Program-made: the position numbers and the translations under genes
Assembly: GCF_000285575.1 (NCBI RefSeq)
Contig: NZ_HE611053.1
Coordinates: 181,737 to 225,228 of the forward strand
Length of the DNA: 43,492 nt
Source of the DNA: Clostridium senegalense JC122
GTDB lineage: Bacteria > Bacillota > Clostridia > Clostridiales > Clostridiaceae
Direction: 5' to 3'
Notes under the pieces: generated by a model
Databases searched by the model: none
What the model was told of the DNA's origin: nothing
What the model saw: only the letters and a program-made list of their open reading frames with translations
In this document: positions 9,624-17,876 of the stretch, one piece after another
How the letters are laid out: the number at the start of each line of letters is the position of its first letter
Numbering within the stretch: the first letter of the stretch is position 1

Positions 9624-9735
9624 GGATTTGAAATTTGGATACTCAAAATAGTGAAACATGCTCAAATATATTTAGAATTTAATATTAAATTTTGTATAAA
9701 AACAGTTTAAATTTATTGAGCTTGTTTTATATAAT
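9624..9735 (+). repeat. Dispersed intergenic repeat, copy A
   Basis: It contains the core TTTGGATACTCAAAATAGTG (from 9634) and ACATGCTC. A weaker hairpin region (AATTTAA pairing with TTTAAATT) and ATTGAGCTTG follow. It aligns with copies B, C and D elsewhere in the window. It lies between the promoter and start codon of rubrerythrin 2, in antisense orientation to that transcript. Copy 1 of the gene has no such insert, so it arrived after the duplication or was lost from copy 1. Edges are approximate. Confidence 0.6.
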
Positions 9736-9761
9736 TTTAATTTCATTTATCTTATGTGTTT

Positions 9762-9811
9762 ATTATAAAACATAAAATATTAATTGTCAACAAATAATTA
9801 TTATTAATTAT
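9762..9811 (-). promoter_or_regulatory. Rubrerythrin 2 promoter with upstream palindrome
   Basis: Minus-strand TTGACA (9785-9790), 17-base spacer, TATAAT (9762-9767). ATAATTATTATTAATTAT at 9794-9811 is identical to the palindrome before copy 1 and equally close to the -35 box. Conservation of this block while the leader diverged argues for a functional operator or upstream element. Confidence 0.7.
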
Positions 9812-9886
9812 ATTTTCAGGATTAATATGTAAATCTTAGATAATACTAAGGATCTAAGTTGAATAAACATTATTTTTAATTTACAA

Positions 9887-9918
9887 TATAAGTATATTAT
9901 AGGAAAAATATACTTATA
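9887..9918 (+). promoter_or_regulatory. Perfect 11-bp inverted repeat before the decayed ABC operon
   Basis: TATAAGTATAT (9887-9897) and ATATACTTATA (9908-9918), separated by ten bases, end directly against the GGGGATG ribosome binding region of the ATPase pseudogene. It could be an operator or an RNA hairpin next to the start site. No regulator gene is adjacent. Confidence 0.4.
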
Positions 9919-9930
9919 GGGGATGAGTTT

Positions 9931-10372
9931 TTGGAATTTTTAAAAACTGAATATTTAACTAAAAGTTATGGGTTTAAGGAAATGGAAATTAAAGCTTTAA
10001 AACCTATGGATTGTATTCCTATACTTTCTATAGAAGAAAATATTAAATTACCAATTTTAATGGACAAAAAAAGTTGATGAAGATTATTTTAATGAAATAA
10101 TGGAAACTTTAGGACTTACCGATAGAAAAAGACATCTTGCTGGAGAAGTATCAGGAGGACAACAACAAAGAGCATCAATAGCACGTGCATTAATTACAAA
10201 GCCTTCAATAATATTTGCATATGAACCTACTGAAAATTTAGATAGTAAAAATAGTAAAGAAGTAATGGATTTACTTGCAATGTCAATTATGATAACACAT
10301 AATCCTAAAATAGCAGATAGAATAATAACTATATCTGATGGTGAGATAAGTGGTGATAGGAGGACTCGTTAA
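9931..10372 (+). pseudogene. MacB-type ABC transporter ATPase, decayed
   Basis: The remains begin at TTG 9931 (LEFLKTEYLTKSYG, the family N-terminus) and jump from KALK directly to IPILSIEENIKLP. This removes about 80 residues that should hold Walker A and the Q-loop. A frame break follows at the A7 run 10066-10072. The rest keeps the signature (VSGGQQQRASIARAL), but Walker B reads FAYEPTENLD where the family has FADEPTGNLD, so its catalytic-site Asp is Tyr. Residues before THN are also missing. Internal deletion plus motif loss means this gene is truly dead, unlike the single-base breaks elsewhere. The end overlaps the permease start (TAATG). Confidence 0.85.
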
Positions 10373-12899
10373 TGAAAAGTTTTTGGGGGCTTATTCCACG
10401 TAATATACTTAAATATAAAAAGAGAACTGTTCTTATGGGAGTGAGTATTGTCTTAGCTATTGCACTTATAACTTCTTTAAGTTTAGTAAGTGATGGAATG
10501 ATTAAAAATAATTTTAAGAATGCTATAAAAGATGGTGGCGGAAATTATGATATAAGACTGTATAGTAATGATTACTCTAATATTAAGCAAACTAGAACTG
10601 ATGAGTTATTTAATAAGGTCACAATAGTAAGTGATGTAGGAATGTATAATATCCCTAATTCTAAATATAAAATAGATATAAAAGCTTATGATGATAATTC
10701 AAAGGATATTTTAAACTTTAATCTTATAAAGGGTGAATATCCTAAAAATGAGAATGAAGTAGCACTTGAAGATTGGATTTTAGAAAAACTTCCTAAAAAA
10801 TATAATATAGGAGATAAAATTAAATTTGAATATGAAGTTAATTATTTAAATGGTAGAACATTAAAAAGTGAAAAAATTGAAAAAGAATTTATTTTATCAG
10901 GTATATTTAGTTTTGATATATTAGGAAAAGACACAAGCAAAATAGGTAAAGCTTATGTTAATGAAGAATATTTTTTGAAAAATTTAAAAAAATATAATTT
11001 ACAAAAGGTATCATATGTAAGTTTAAAAGATAAATATACTATAGATGATGCACTAATTATCTTAGGATTAACAACATCATATAAAGATATTATGTATGAA
11101 CCTAATTATAGTAAAGTGGATATGATAAAAACTATAAGTTTATTGAATAAAATTTTTAATATATTGTTTATATTTATAGCAATAGTAGCAGGTATAGTTA
11201 TTTATAATATTTTTAATATAATGGTTACAGAAAGAACAAAAGAATTTGGCATTTTTAGAGCCTTAGGATGTTCTCCACAGCAAATTAAATCCTTAGTAAT
11301 TTTGGAAAGTATATTTATAGGAATTATATTTATACCTATAGGAATGATTATAGGATCTACTTTTTCTAAGATTTTTATAAATGAAATATATAGTATAAAA
11401 AATATATTGTACATTCCACTTAAAGGTGTAAAAGTAGATTTAATAATTGGATTTTTAACAATAATATTAGGTGCATATTTCCCAGCAAGAAAGGCAGCAA
11501 AAATATCTCCAATGGAAGCAATTTCATCTAATAATAACTTAAGTCTCAAAGGACATAAGTTAAAAGCTTCCCTTCAATCTGAAAAGGATAAATCTATAAG
11601 AAAAAATTTCTCATTTGAAATGAATATGGCGTATTTAAATATTATAAGAAATAAAAAAAGATTTATAACTACAGTTATTTCTTTAAACATTATAATTATA
11701 ATGTTATTTTCAGCCAATTTCTTAATAGATACTATGAATTCTATTACTCTATTTAAAAGAAATTTTAAATATGACTTTGTTTTAAGTTCATTTGAAATAG
11801 AAAAACCTACAAATGGAATAGATGAGCATATAATAAATAGTCTTTCTGAAATTGAAGGTATAAAAGAAATTAATAAAAGTAAAGATATATCTTCACACTT
11901 AAAAGTGTTCAAAGATGCTGTTACTACTAAAGGATTTAAATATTTAAAATCCCAGTGTAATAATAATGAATTAGAATTAAAAAAATTAGAAGAAGGTAAT
12001 TACAGTTTTCCAACATATCCAATATCATATGATGATAAAGAATTAGAAAATCTTACTTCAATAATAGAAAGTAAAAAATAGATATAAAGGATATGAAAGA
12101 AAATCCTTCAATTGTTATAGCTCAAAATGTAAATGGAAATAAATATACAATAATTGAAGAAGGAGATCTAGTAGATTTAAATATAGCTAAATATAATAAT
12201 AATGGTGAATTAATAGGGGAAGATAGTAAAACTTTTGAAGTAGCAGCTACAGTAAAAGGTAAATTCTTAAGTAACAAAGAGGGAAATAAGGATATAGTAC
12301 CTATAATGAGCAATAAGTGTTTTGAAAAGTTTTTAAATATACCTAATTATTCAAAGGTCTGTATAAAGATTGATAATAAGGCGGATTATGAAAAAATAAA
12401 GAATGATATAAAATTAGTAATAAAGGATTATAAAGATATAGTATTAAAAGATTATAAAAGTGAATTAGAGTTAAATAAAAAGATAAGTAAGAATTTAATT
12501 ATAACTTTATATGGCTTTATAGGCATTATTTCTTTAGTTAGTATAATTAACCTTATAAACGTTATGAATATGAGTATTCTTTTAAGGAAAAAGGATATAA
12601 GTATGTTAAGGGCAATTGGATTTAGTAATAAGCAAGTCAGAAATATGATACTTTCAGAAGGATTTTTCTATGGGATTTTTTCTGGGGGATTAGGGTGTGC
12701 TCTAGGTACAATGATAAGCTTTTTAATATATTTATTAACAAAATCAAATATAGGGTATCAAATATATTGGAGTTTTCCTTTAATTAATATTTTTATAGTT
12801 TTGATATCTACAATTATTATATGTATAGTTGCATCATTGATACCAGCAAGAAATTTATTTAAAGAAAGCATAGTTGACTCAATAAAAAGTATAGAATAA
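10372..12899 (+). pseudogene. MacB/FtsX-type ABC permease, one frameshift as read
   Basis: Large permease with two FtsX modules and two long extracellular regions. The first half has an N-terminal helix then three helices around residues 265-375, including VTERTKEFGIFRALG. The second half has a helix near 430 and three C-terminal helices around LLRKKDISMLRAIGFS. The frame breaks at the A6 run 12073-12078. With seven A's the halves join (ESKKIDIKDMKENPS) into about 842 residues, normal for this family. AGGAGG sits just ahead of the ATG. Its own ATPase is dead, so even if the frame is really open it would need another ATPase. The loss of selection makes true decay here as likely as sequencing error. 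Confidence 0.75.
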
Positions 12900-12916
12900 T
12901 ATTTTAAAAGCATATT

Positions 12917-12947
12917 AAAAAAGACAGGTTTTAAAAGCCTGTCTTTT
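12917..12947. terminator. Bidirectional terminator
   Basis: AAAAAAGACAGG and CCTGTCTTTT arms with a short A/T loop. It lies between the permease and the convergent GNAT gene. Confidence 0.85.
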
Positions 12948-13037
12948 AAAATTTCACATATATAACTTATTTAGAAAAATACTTATTTTATAATTCTTGA
13001 AAATAAATAATATTTATTCTTAAACATATACAAAGGG

Positions 13038-13532
13038 TTATAATTGTTTTACAAACATTTCTGCCCAAGAACCATCGTTTATTTTATATATTTTTAGTGA
13101 GTTGAATCCATACTTTACTAAGAGTTTTTTAGATACTACATTATTAGGATCTGTTATTGCTATGACTCGCTTAATGTTTTTTCTTTGCCTAGCCATATCT
13201 ATTAAATTACCTACAATTTTAGTACCATATTCTTTACCCCAATACTGTGGAAACAACATATATTCAATTTCTAATTCACTAGAACTATCATTTGCATTTA
13301 TTCCAGCTATTCCAATAAAAGTATTTGAATTTGTATCAAAAACCTTAAAATATCCTAAATATTGACTTTTGAGGTTTATTTCCAACATACAATCAAATAA
13401 TTGTTTTGCTTCTCTAAGTGTAAACACTCTACCATAGTTCATTACCATTGCTTTTTCGTTTGAAACTAACTTCCAATAATCTAAAAAGTCTTTTTCAGAA
13501 AGATATTTTTTAAAATAAATATTATCATTCAT
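13038..13532 (-). CDS. GNAT family N-acetyltransferase
   Basis: 164-residue acyl-CoA-dependent acetyltransferase of the RimJ/RimL-like group. After an N-terminal ligand part it shows the beta4 strand (ELEIEYMLFPQYWGKEYGT), the pyrophosphate-binding turn and helix (YGTKIVGNLIDMA), and the family's late motif DPNNVVSKKLLVKYGF. The substrate may be an amino group on a protein, antibiotic or metabolite; nothing nearby decides. The start is MNDN, since GGAGG lies seven bases ahead; an upstream in-frame ATG lacks a site. Confidence 0.85.
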   Translation of the reverse strand: MNDNIYFKKYLSEKDFLDYWKLVSNEKAMVMNYGRVFTLREAKQLFDCMLEINLKSQYLGYFKVFDTNSNTFIGIAGINANDSSSELEIEYMLFPQYWGKEYGTKIVGNLIDMARQRKNIKRVIAITDPNNVVSKKLLVKYGFNSLKIYKINDGSWAEMFVKQL

Positions 13533-13625
13533 ATTTAACCTCCACATAAGTAAAATTCTGAGTTAATCTTATAATAATATTATGCCATAAACTGGATAAT
13601 CATATAAGACTATTATTTTTATGTA

Positions 13626-13676
13626 TAACCAATTATTACAAAAGGAGATGTATGCAAACATATCAATAACTGGTTA
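13626..13676 (+). promoter_or_regulatory. Leader hairpin with possible five-codon micro-ORF
   Basis: TAACCAATTATT (13626-13637) and AATAACTGGTTA (13665-13676) pair with one mismatch. The loop contains AAAGGAG (13641-13647) and ATGCAAACATATCAATAA (13652-13669), a five-codon reading frame (MQTYQ). The word TTACAAAAGG occurs inside and again just after the hairpin. A translated leader in a hairpin before an ABC operon resembles attenuation control, but this is speculative. Confidence 0.3.
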
Positions 13677-13808
13677 ATGTTTACAAAAGGGTTTGCAAGT
13701 AATAAAATATTACATGTAAATCCTAATTTTATGTAAAATACTATGCATTTTGTATAAAAAATAAGATAAAATAAGTGCGTGATTCATATAAAAAGGAGAA
13801 TATGAGAA

Positions 13809-14642
13809 ATGAGTAAAGAACTAATAGTAATAAATAATGTATCAAAAAATTTTGGAAGGAAAAAAGTTTTAAATAATATTAATCTTGTAATAGAAAAGGG
13901 TCAATCAATTGCTTTACTTGGACATAATGGAAGTGGTAAGAGTACATTTCTTAAGATTATATGTGGTTTAGTAAGAATAAATTCAGGAGAGATAAGGTAT
14001 AGCTCTCATCTTAAATTTAATTATATACCAGAACATTTTCCTAAGATGAATCTCACAGCAAAACAATATATTAAACATATGGGTTTGATAGAAGGCATTC
14101 CTGTTCAAGTAATAGAGCAAGAAAGTGAGAAATTATTTAAGGCGTTTTTTATGGAGGAAATGCTAGAGATTCCAATGAAGCATTTATCAAAAGGAACATT
14201 ACAAAAGGTGGGGGTTATTCAAGCTGTTTTAACAAATCCTGATGTCCTATTATTAGATGAGCCCTTATCAGGGCAAGATATTGAATCTCAAAATGTATTT
14301 ATTAAATTAATGAATGAATTAAAGAAAGAAGGGGTTACAATTATTATGTCTTGCCACGAGAGATTTTTGGTAAGAAGGATATCTAATGTTGTATATGAAA
14401 TAAAAAATAAAGGGTTAGAGTATGTAAATTTAAGTGAAACATATACAGGAGAATACGATATTTTAAGTTTTTTAAAATCTGATAAGCATAAGGTTATTAC
14501 TGCTGAGATAGAGAATATGGTTGATAAAATAGAAAATGAGAATAATGCATTTAAAATAATTGTTGAGAGAGAAAAAAGTAATGAAGTAATTAAAAAAATG
14601 ATAGAAGATGGTTACTTATTAAGGGGGATGTACAGTGAATAG
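13809..14642 (+). CDS. ABC transporter ATPase (ABC-2 type exporter)
   Basis: 277 residues. Walker A GHNGSGKST (about residues 38-46), Walker B VLLLDEPLSGQD and H-loop in SCHE are all present. The signature is LSKGTLQK rather than LSGGQ, a form I recall as common in small exporter ATPases of this kind, so not necessarily a defect. A 70-residue C-terminal extension (from about 205) carries no recognised domain. The end overlaps the permease by eight bases. AAAGGAG precedes the ATG. Likely exports a peptide, lipid or drug together with the next gene. Confidence 0.85.
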   Translation: MSKELIVINNVSKNFGRKKVLNNINLVIEKGQSIALLGHNGSGKSTFLKIICGLVRINSGEIRYSSHLKFNYIPEHFPKMNLTAKQYIKHMGLIEGIPVQVIEQESEKLFKAFFMEEMLEIPMKHLSKGTLQKVGVIQAVLTNPDVLLLDEPLSGQDIESQNVFIKLMNELKKEGVTIIMSCHERFLVRRISNVVYEIKNKGLEYVNLSETYTGEYDILSFLKSDKHKVITAEIENMVDKIENENNAFKIIVEREKSNEVIKKMIEDGYLLRGMYSE

Positions 14643-15363
14643 GTTTAAAGAATTATTGAAATATCATTTTATGGTCTATATGAAATCAAATAAGATTATA
14701 ATGCCTTTTTTAGTGTGGATGATATGTATGTATACTGTTTACAGTACTAGTCCTATTTCTATAGTATCAGACTTTATTATATCAATGATATGTTTATTTT
14801 ACATAATGGTGTGGATAGGATTAGCTTATATAGAAATAGAAGATCCAGTATTAGAACAATTATTAATATTGAAGGTAGAAAATGAAAACATTTATAATAT
14901 AAGCAAAACTTTATTTCTTGCATTCATAGGTATAGTAATGAGCCTTATTGGAGTTGTAATTCCAATAATTATAAATATAATTACTGGGTTTCAACTTTTT
15001 ACAAGAGAACTTACCATAATTGACATCAGTAGTGCTTTTATTTTATATTCTTTCATTGGGTTATTAGGAACAGTGACTGGAACATTATTACATCCAAGAA
15101 TTATGAAAAATCGAAAGATGGCTGTTATAATGACTTTTACAATTGCATTAATGAGTATGATAAAAGGACCAATGAACACAGAAATACCTAGTACTTGTTT
15201 TATAACATGGATTTTTCCTCCTTTATTTAATATTACACAGCGTTTTACTGGAAAAGAATATTTTATCATGCAAGATGTAGTAAGTGTATTACTTTATATA
15301 AGTGTTTATAGTAGCATAATTATATTTTTACAGTTATATTTTTTGAAAAGAAATAAATTTTAA
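14635..15363 (+). CDS. ABC-2-like permease
   Basis: 242-residue integral membrane protein with about six hydrophobic segments (near residues 20-40, 45-65, 95-115, 130-150, 165-185 and 215-237). It starts at GTG inside the end of the ATPase gene, with AGGGGGA eight bases ahead. It shows no family motif I can name. The pairing with the ATPase and its size support an ABC-2-type permease. Confidence 0.75.
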   Translation: MNRFKELLKYHFMVYMKSNKIIMPFLVWMICMYTVYSTSPISIVSDFIISMICLFYIMVWIGLAYIEIEDPVLEQLLILKVENENIYNISKTLFLAFIGIVMSLIGVVIPIIINIITGFQLFTRELTIIDISSAFILYSFIGLLGTVTGTLLHPRIMKNRKMAVIMTFTIALMSMIKGPMNTEIPSTCFITWIFPPLFNITQRFTGKEYFIMQDVVSVLLYISVYSSIIIFLQLYFLKRNKF

Positions 15364-15499
15364 TTATTGATTTGTTAGAAAATAAAAACTGTTTGTAAAG
15401 CTTCAAGGTTTATAATAATAGCAGATTAAGAAAAGTTGGAACAAGAAAAAATCTAAATAAAGACTATTAAAGTATTTTTATTATTTAGATATTTAACAA

Positions 15500-15580
15500 A
15501 ATAATTTATTTAAAAGAGTTTTATTGAAATTCAAAGCATTTTTGAGCATGTCTCACTATTTTAGGTATCCAAGTTTTAGA
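15500..15580 (-). repeat. Dispersed intergenic repeat, copy B
   Basis: Read on the minus strand it gives AAAACTTGGATACCTAAAAT followed by AGTGAGACATGCTCAAA. This is close to copy C over the core and more diverged beyond it. It lies in the 347-base gap 15364-15710, where I see no gene or clear terminator. The rest of that gap is A/T-rich sequence without recognisable structure. Confidence 0.6.
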
Positions 15581-15710
15581 ATGAATAATTTAAAAGGTCA
15601 ATTTGAAACCCTTATAGGGAAATAAGCTGGAATTTAAGATTATTCAATTAAAAATTCATCAACAAAAATTGTATTGAAAAATAAATTTAATATAAAGGTA
15701 TGGTGATGTA

Positions 15711-17183
15711 ATGGGGAAAGAAATTATAAAAAAATTGAGTATATCATTAGTAACAAATCCAATACTTATAATTATATATTGGGCATTTTTTTATGAATTA
15801 GCTTTATTGTGTAAGTTCGGAAGGATGAATCATAATATATTAATTTTATCAATTTGTGTTCTATTATTTATAGTTATAATCATATTTACTACAATTATAA
15901 CTATAAAAAAGATAGAGAAAGAAGAAATAAAGAGTAAAAAATCATCTTATATGAATATATGGATATGTATTTCTATTGTTATGTTTGTTGTAATAACATC
16001 AGTTTATGGATTAAGAATTTATAATAGTGCTGTAAATTATGGTGATAAACTTTCATTAGTTATATACGATTTAAAAAACAAAAGGTCAATAAAATTCGAA
16101 AGCGATAATATATATGTAAATGGAGTTGAAGGTATTTTTAATGATATTGGTAAAAAATACGATTTGCCAGATAAATTGTATATATTAGATAACTTTAAAC
16201 TTAATTTTAATAAAGAAGGAAAGATTACATCTTTTGAAACTTTTGTTTATGGAAAAGATTCAAAAGAAAAAGAGAAAACTTATCTAATTTATTATGATAA
16301 TAAGAAATCAGATAAAATTACAGTGATTTCAAATAACAATACGAATGCTAATTATAATGATGATAAACTATTAAAACCATTAATAAGTACAATTAAAGCT
16401 ATTTCAATAGAAGATACAGTAAGTACTTGGAATGAAAGTGACTATGGAATAGTTTATTATGGAAAAAGAAATTGGGGATTTAATACAGAGGGAATAGTTA
16501 ATATTGATGAACAAGGTAATAAATCATATATAGATATTAGCTCTGAAATAATAGGATACACTGTATCATTGTTTGTACCTGAAAAGGAAGATAAATATAC
16601 TCCTATTAGATACAACTTAAAATGTGAAGAAGCATGGAGTAAATCAACAATTCCTCCTAAAAAAGATGAGGAGGAAAATAGTTTACAAAATTCAAAAAAT
16701 GATAATGAAGAATTTTATTTAACAAAAGAGATTGGATATCGTTTAAATATTGAAGATGCTGCAGCAGGAAGCAGATTTTATTCATTAAATAATACTGTTG
16801 ATGGTGGACAAACGTGGAAAGTAATAAATGAAGATCCATTCTTGGGTAAAACCGGTGTTGCGTCAGGAATAATTTTTATAAATGATAAACTTGGGTTTTT
16901 ATGTTTATCTCATAGTGGTGGATCAAATGGAGAATTATATCGTACCGAAGATGGAGGCTTATCTTATAGAAAAGTAGAATTTCCAATAAAAGAAGTAAAA
17001 TTAGATAATAATATAATTATAAATCCTTTTGACTTTCCAACTATTCCTTATGAGGAAAATGATGTTTTAAATATGTTGATTGGACAAGGTCAAGATGGAG
17101 ATTATAATGGGGATAGTCAGGCTTTGTATCAATCTAAAGATAATGGTGCAACTTGGAAATATGTAAAAGAACTACACAAATAA
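15711..17183 (+). CDS. Membrane-anchored protein with BNR/Asp-box-like repeats
   Basis: 490 residues, not recognised as a named gene. Three hydrophobic segments fill the first 105 residues (about 12-34, 43-66, 83-103). A large, probably extracellular, hydrophilic part follows. Near the C-terminus three Asp-box-like turns appear: NTVDGGQTWKV, YRTEDGGLSYRKV and YQSKDNGATWKYV. These are the loops of BNR/sialidase-type or Ycf48-like beta propellers, but three are too few for a whole propeller. I see no sialidase catalytic set (no RIP/arginine triad), so enzyme activity is unlikely. GGTGATGTA precedes the ATG. It stands as a single gene with its own terminator. Confidence 0.6.
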   Translation: MGKEIIKKLSISLVTNPILIIIYWAFFYELALLCKFGRMNHNILILSICVLLFIVIIIFTTIITIKKIEKEEIKSKKSSYMNIWICISIVMFVVITSVYGLRIYNSAVNYGDKLSLVIYDLKNKRSIKFESDNIYVNGVEGIFNDIGKKYDLPDKLYILDNFKLNFNKEGKITSFETFVYGKDSKEKEKTYLIYYDNKKSDKITVISNNNTNANYNDDKLLKPLISTIKAISIEDTVSTWNESDYGIVYYGKRNWGFNTEGIVNIDEQGNKSYIDISSEIIGYTVSLFVPEKEDKYTPIRYNLKCEEAWSKSTIPPKKDEEENSLQNSKNDNEEFYLTKEIGYRLNIEDAAAGSRFYSLNNTVDGGQTWKVINEDPFLGKTGVASGIIFINDKLGFLCLSHSGGSNGELYRTEDGGLSYRKVEFPIKEVKLDNNIIINPFDFPTIPYEENDVLNMLIGQGQDGDYNGDSQALYQSKDNGATWKYVKELHK

Positions 17184-17207
17184 GAGTTAAAAATGATAGT
17201 TATTAAG

Positions 17208-17238
17208 AAAATGCTTATAGTTTAAAATAAGCATTTTT
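17208..17238 (+). terminator. Terminator
   Basis: AAAATGCTTAT and ATAAGCATTTTT arms around an eight-base loop, followed by ATTTTTG. It ends the BNR-like gene. The remaining bases to 17402 show no clear promoter. Confidence 0.8.
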
Positions 17239-17402
17239 ATTTTTGTTAAATTAAAAGTAAAAAGAATTTATTGTAGAAAAAAGTATTATAAAAATTGTTT
17301 TCTTTTTATAGAATAAGCAATAAAATAATATTATTAAATTTAATTTTCAAAATATTGTTTAAAATCAACATAAAGCAAATATGCTAATAGGAGTTGTATA
17401 CG

Positions 17403-17873
17403 ATGGAAGGATGTAAAAACAAGTTAATCAACCTAGAGGATTTTATATTAAAACAAAATGATAAAGAAAGTGCATTAATTTCAGTATTACATTATGCACA
17501 AAATCAGTTTGGATATATAAATAAGGATGTGCAAAGATTTATTGCAGAAAAACTAGAAATACCTGAGTCTAAAGTATATGGAGTTGTTAGTTTTTATTCT
17601 TATTTTACAACAGAGCCTAAAGGTAAAAATATAATAAATGTATGTACAGGAACAGCTTGTTTTGTAAGAGGGGCAGGAGATGTATTAAATCAGTTTAAAA
17701 AAGAATTAAATATTCATGAGGGAGAAACTACTAAAGATAATTTATTTACATTGGATACATTAAGATGCATTGGAGCATGTGGTTTAGCTCCTGTAGTTAC
17801 AATAAATAATAAAATTTATGGAAAAGTAAAGCCTGAAGATGTAAAAAATATATTGAAAGAATATAGGGAGTAG
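17403..17873 (+). CDS. hydC: NuoE-like [2Fe-2S] subunit of trimeric hydrogenase
   Basis: 156-residue thioredoxin-fold subunit carrying one [2Fe-2S] cluster. Ligand cysteines are seen in NVCTGTACFVRG and LRCIGACGLAP. It is the small subunit of NAD-linked [FeFe] hydrogenases, passing electrons between the flavin subunit and the rest. I choose the ATG at 17403 because AGGAG (17389-17393) is nine bases ahead; an in-frame TTG at 17394 touches the site. The gap of three bases to the next gene places it first in the hydCBA operon. Confidence 0.9.
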   Translation: MEGCKNKLINLEDFILKQNDKESALISVLHYAQNQFGYINKDVQRFIAEKLEIPESKVYGVVSFYSYFTTEPKGKNIINVCTGTACFVRGAGDVLNQFKKELNIHEGETTKDNLFTLDTLRCIGACGLAPVVTINNKIYGKVKPEDVKNILKEYRE

Positions 17874-17876
17874 ACT

